Assembly: GCF_907164915.1 (NCBI RefSeq)
Contig: NC_061868.1
Coordinates: forward strand, 44,469,774-44,533,773
From: Impatiens glandulifera
Lineage: Eukaryota > Streptophyta > Magnoliopsida > Ericales > Balsaminaceae
Reading direction: 5' to 3'
Length of the DNA stretch: 64,000 bases
The notes beneath the pieces are model-generated. The model was given only the letters and a program-made list of their open reading frames with translations, ran no database searches and had not been told where the DNA came from. The position numbers and the translations under genes are program-made. Each line of letters begins with the position of its first letter. Position 1 is the stretch's first letter. Of the stretch, positions 62,401-64,000 are shown piece after piece.

Positions 62401-63605
62401 GTTTTTTAGCCCATTATGAGTTCCTTTCATTGAATCCATATGCAATATGCATGGTAGTCTTTGACAGTTTTCGGCATCTTTTTCTGAAACACAAGGAAAA
62501 CAACAATGTGACTACAAATTTTCCATGGAAATAAATAAGAGATTTTTCACGCTGCAATGAGAACTTGCCTTGAGACTTAACCACATCACCAGGATGACAA
62601 ATAATAATTAAGCTCCAGTGGTAACTAAGAACAAAAACATGTGAAAAAACAAGTAATTGTTAATTCTAAGAACATAATAATAAATTATTCCACAGTTACT
62701 TTAACCAATTTCTCACCTGAAGTTTATGGGAATAAAGATATAATCCTTCTCAAAAATATTCACTTTTCTAGTCCATTTGCGAACACGCTGAAATGCAGCA
62801 GCACTTTTAAAAGCACTGGCTGGATCCTTGTCTAGGTCAATCAACTTTCGGAAGAAGAAACTATTGAAAAAGTGGAACCTATGTCTCTGTCCAGGTTGGA
62901 TCTTATTCTTCACATACCTAACATCAATCAACATGAGAAATGAAGAATTAATTCACATTCAGATCTCACAAAACAAAAGTGGTGTATTCACATATAACTG
63001 CTGAAACAGAAAGCACAGCTAAAGTTAGATAAATCCAATAAAGTCCAACTTACAGTGAGATTATGCAAATGGGAAGAGAGAAGAGAAGTTTTTTAGTTGA
63101 AGAAAAAGTAAATAATATAACCAATCTTACTCAACTGACAATAAGTTAAAAGAAACCTTCCAGGAAATGCATTACCAATTAGTTAAAAGAAACCATCCAG
63201 GAAATAAATGCATTACCAATTAGTTATGCAATCAAGAGTTACTTTTTTCTCCAGGACAAGAAAACTATGTGCCATATGGATAAACATGAAAAAAGCTACG
63301 TACTTGATATAGAAGTCAATGATTGTATCATTTACAAATATATCTGGTTGTAGAAGATCAAAATCTCTCTTACTAACAGAAACAGCATCAGGTTCTCCCT
63401 TTGGATAAATAACTTCTTGAAACGGAGAGTCAAAACTGCGACATAGCCAGAGCATACCATAAGTAGAAGAATGATGCACGGAAACAGCAAAGGACAACAC
63501 TGAATATCTTTAACAGAACAGAAATTTGTGTTTGCTTACCTAGGAAAATAATTCTTCTTAGGATCATATGCAAAACTTCCACCTATTAATGGCTCTCCAT
63601 CATTT
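56472..63605 (-). CDS. ULP2-type SUMO protease (SPF/ULP2-like), C-terminal part; 5' end outside the window
   Basis: Exons seen: complement(join(56472..57590,58426..58788,59770..59889,61424..61514,62390..62483,62569..62624,62717..62917,63304..63435,63540..63605)); in phase, N-terminal exons not found. C48-family cysteine proteases remove SUMO, and ULP2 types prefer SUMO chains; they act in the nucleus. Active site: His in YHWSL (62618-62620), Asp in LHMDSMKG (62434-62436), Cys in NSFDCGLF (59860-59862), with the oxyanion Gln six residues before it in PQQQNSFDC. Also typical are DLLQPDIFVNDTIIDFYIK and FHFFNSFFFRKL. After the catalytic domain comes a ~500-residue tail, probably disordered. Its last exon holds eight 17-residue repeats (56647-57054) and a basic KRTADD segment. 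The 62484-62568 intron uses a GC donor. The closest known relatives are Arabidopsis SPF1/SPF2 (ULP2-like); which paralogue is unclear. Confidence 0.9.
56647..57054 (-). repeat. Coding minisatellite: 8 x 51 bp, 17-residue repeats in the SUMO protease tail
   Basis: Eight tandem 51-bp units encode NSTIIPVQEMNKLQDGE eight times without interruption, followed by a partial unit (NST) leading into LPSKRTADD. Units differ only at one synonymous site, the N codon of MNK (AAC or AAT). In plus-strand order the base is G,G,G,G,A,G,A,A, the first at 56673. There are no spacers. Confidence 0.98.
57690..57895. mobile_element. MITE-like repeat, SUMO protease intron
   Basis: The ends TTTGATTATTTGAGGTTATTT and the reverse complement of AAATAACCCTTCATCAAACAAA are imperfect inverted repeats. 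The same end sequence (TCAAACAAGG, GGGTTATTTG) recurs at 59175-59680. Confidence 0.5.
59175..59680. mobile_element. Composite Tourist-like MITEs, SUMO protease intron
   Basis: GGCCTTGTTTGAT at the left end (59177) is matched by ATCAAACAAGGCC at the right end (~59675), with TTG flanking both. Internal copies of the same end (ATCAAACAAGG at ~59382, GATCAAACGAG at ~59411, GCTTGATG at ~59472) indicate two adjacent or nested copies. Confidence 0.55.
59890..61423. other. Long intron of the SUMO protease
   Basis: A 1.5-kb intron separates the catalytic Cys exon from the exon encoding YLWEEWKERQKESS. I see no gene, RNA or clear repeat in it. Confidence 0.6.
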
Positions 63606-64000
63606 CTTTGACAAATCAAAAGTTTATGTTAGATGATTGAAAAGCTAAAACATCATTATATGTTGTAGCATTATCAAAAACAAAATTAGATGATAAAACA
63701 AATACATTACTATTACTGTCAGTTCAAATATATATATAAATCAGCGGTGCATCCTCTCTAAAGTGAATCATGGCTTATTTTACATGATAACCCTTTTTTC
63801 AGAATTAAAAATTTGCCAAGTCTATGAGTATCATGCCCAGATTATGAAAACACTTGAAGCCCGCTGCAGATGCTTTTACTTTTCCCTACTTCATTTTCTT
63901 AGGGCTGGTGCAAGAAGAACATCTATCTAATAACGGATTCTTCACAACAAGTGAAAAAAGAAGCATGTGAGACAACATGATGTTGGGTGAAATTGACATG
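63606..64000. other. Right edge: intron of the SUMO protease, no exon recognised
   Basis: The next upstream exon must end in phase 2 to join 63605. I found no convincing match before the window edge. Confidence 0.5.

Overview
This is a nuclear genome segment from a flowering plant, almost certainly a eudicot. The evidence is AT-rich DNA, many short exons bounded by GT..AG introns, a plastid-targeted transporter, a TIFY/CCT/GATA transcription factor, and decayed plant-type LINE, Copia-like and MITE sequences. I do not name a genus. Exon models were built by reading splice sites and checking that reading phase is kept through every junction; none is backed by transcripts.

Layout. (1) 35-3792, plus strand: a CRT-like plastid thiol/glutathione transporter (CLT), 10 exons, 442 aa. 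(2) 5947-33358, plus strand: a very large SABRE/HPS4 gene (FMP27/Hobbit bridge-like lipid-transfer family), 23 exons, 2593 aa. Its introns hold a LINE with an inverted 5' part, a Copia-like LTR, a possible SINE, MITE-like repeats and a snap-back hairpin. (3) 35771-39678, minus strand: a TIFY-CCT-GATA factor (ZML/GATA24/25/28 type), 6 exons, with an antisense LINE relic in its last intron. (4) About 39.8-46.3 kb: AT-rich intergenic DNA with a TIR-bounded element, a broken REV7 (MAD2L2) fragment, an orphan exon-like block, AT microsatellites and a minisatellite. (5) 46978-47534, plus strand: a 150-aa plant protein of unknown function with a 5'UTR intron that carries a 120-bp duplication. (6) About 47.6-53.8 kb: repeat-rich intergenic DNA with a MITE, a fold-back with 52-bp perfect arms and a LINE relic. 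(7) 53847-54900, minus strand: PSF1/GINS1, 6 exons, 198 aa. (8) 56472 to beyond the right edge, minus strand: a ULP2-type SUMO protease with an intact His/Asp/Cys site, 5' end not captured.

The genes are unrelated housekeeping and regulatory genes: plastid thiol transport, lipid transfer and cell expansion, transcription, replication initiation and SUMO removal. There is no operon-like logic. The most interesting feature is in the SUMO protease. Its last exon carries eight identical 17-residue repeats encoded by a 51-bp minisatellite, and each repeat contains a hydrophobic core (IIPV) that fits the SUMO-interacting-motif pattern. This would give the protease a poly-SIM tail, a plausible poly-SUMO-chain binding device.
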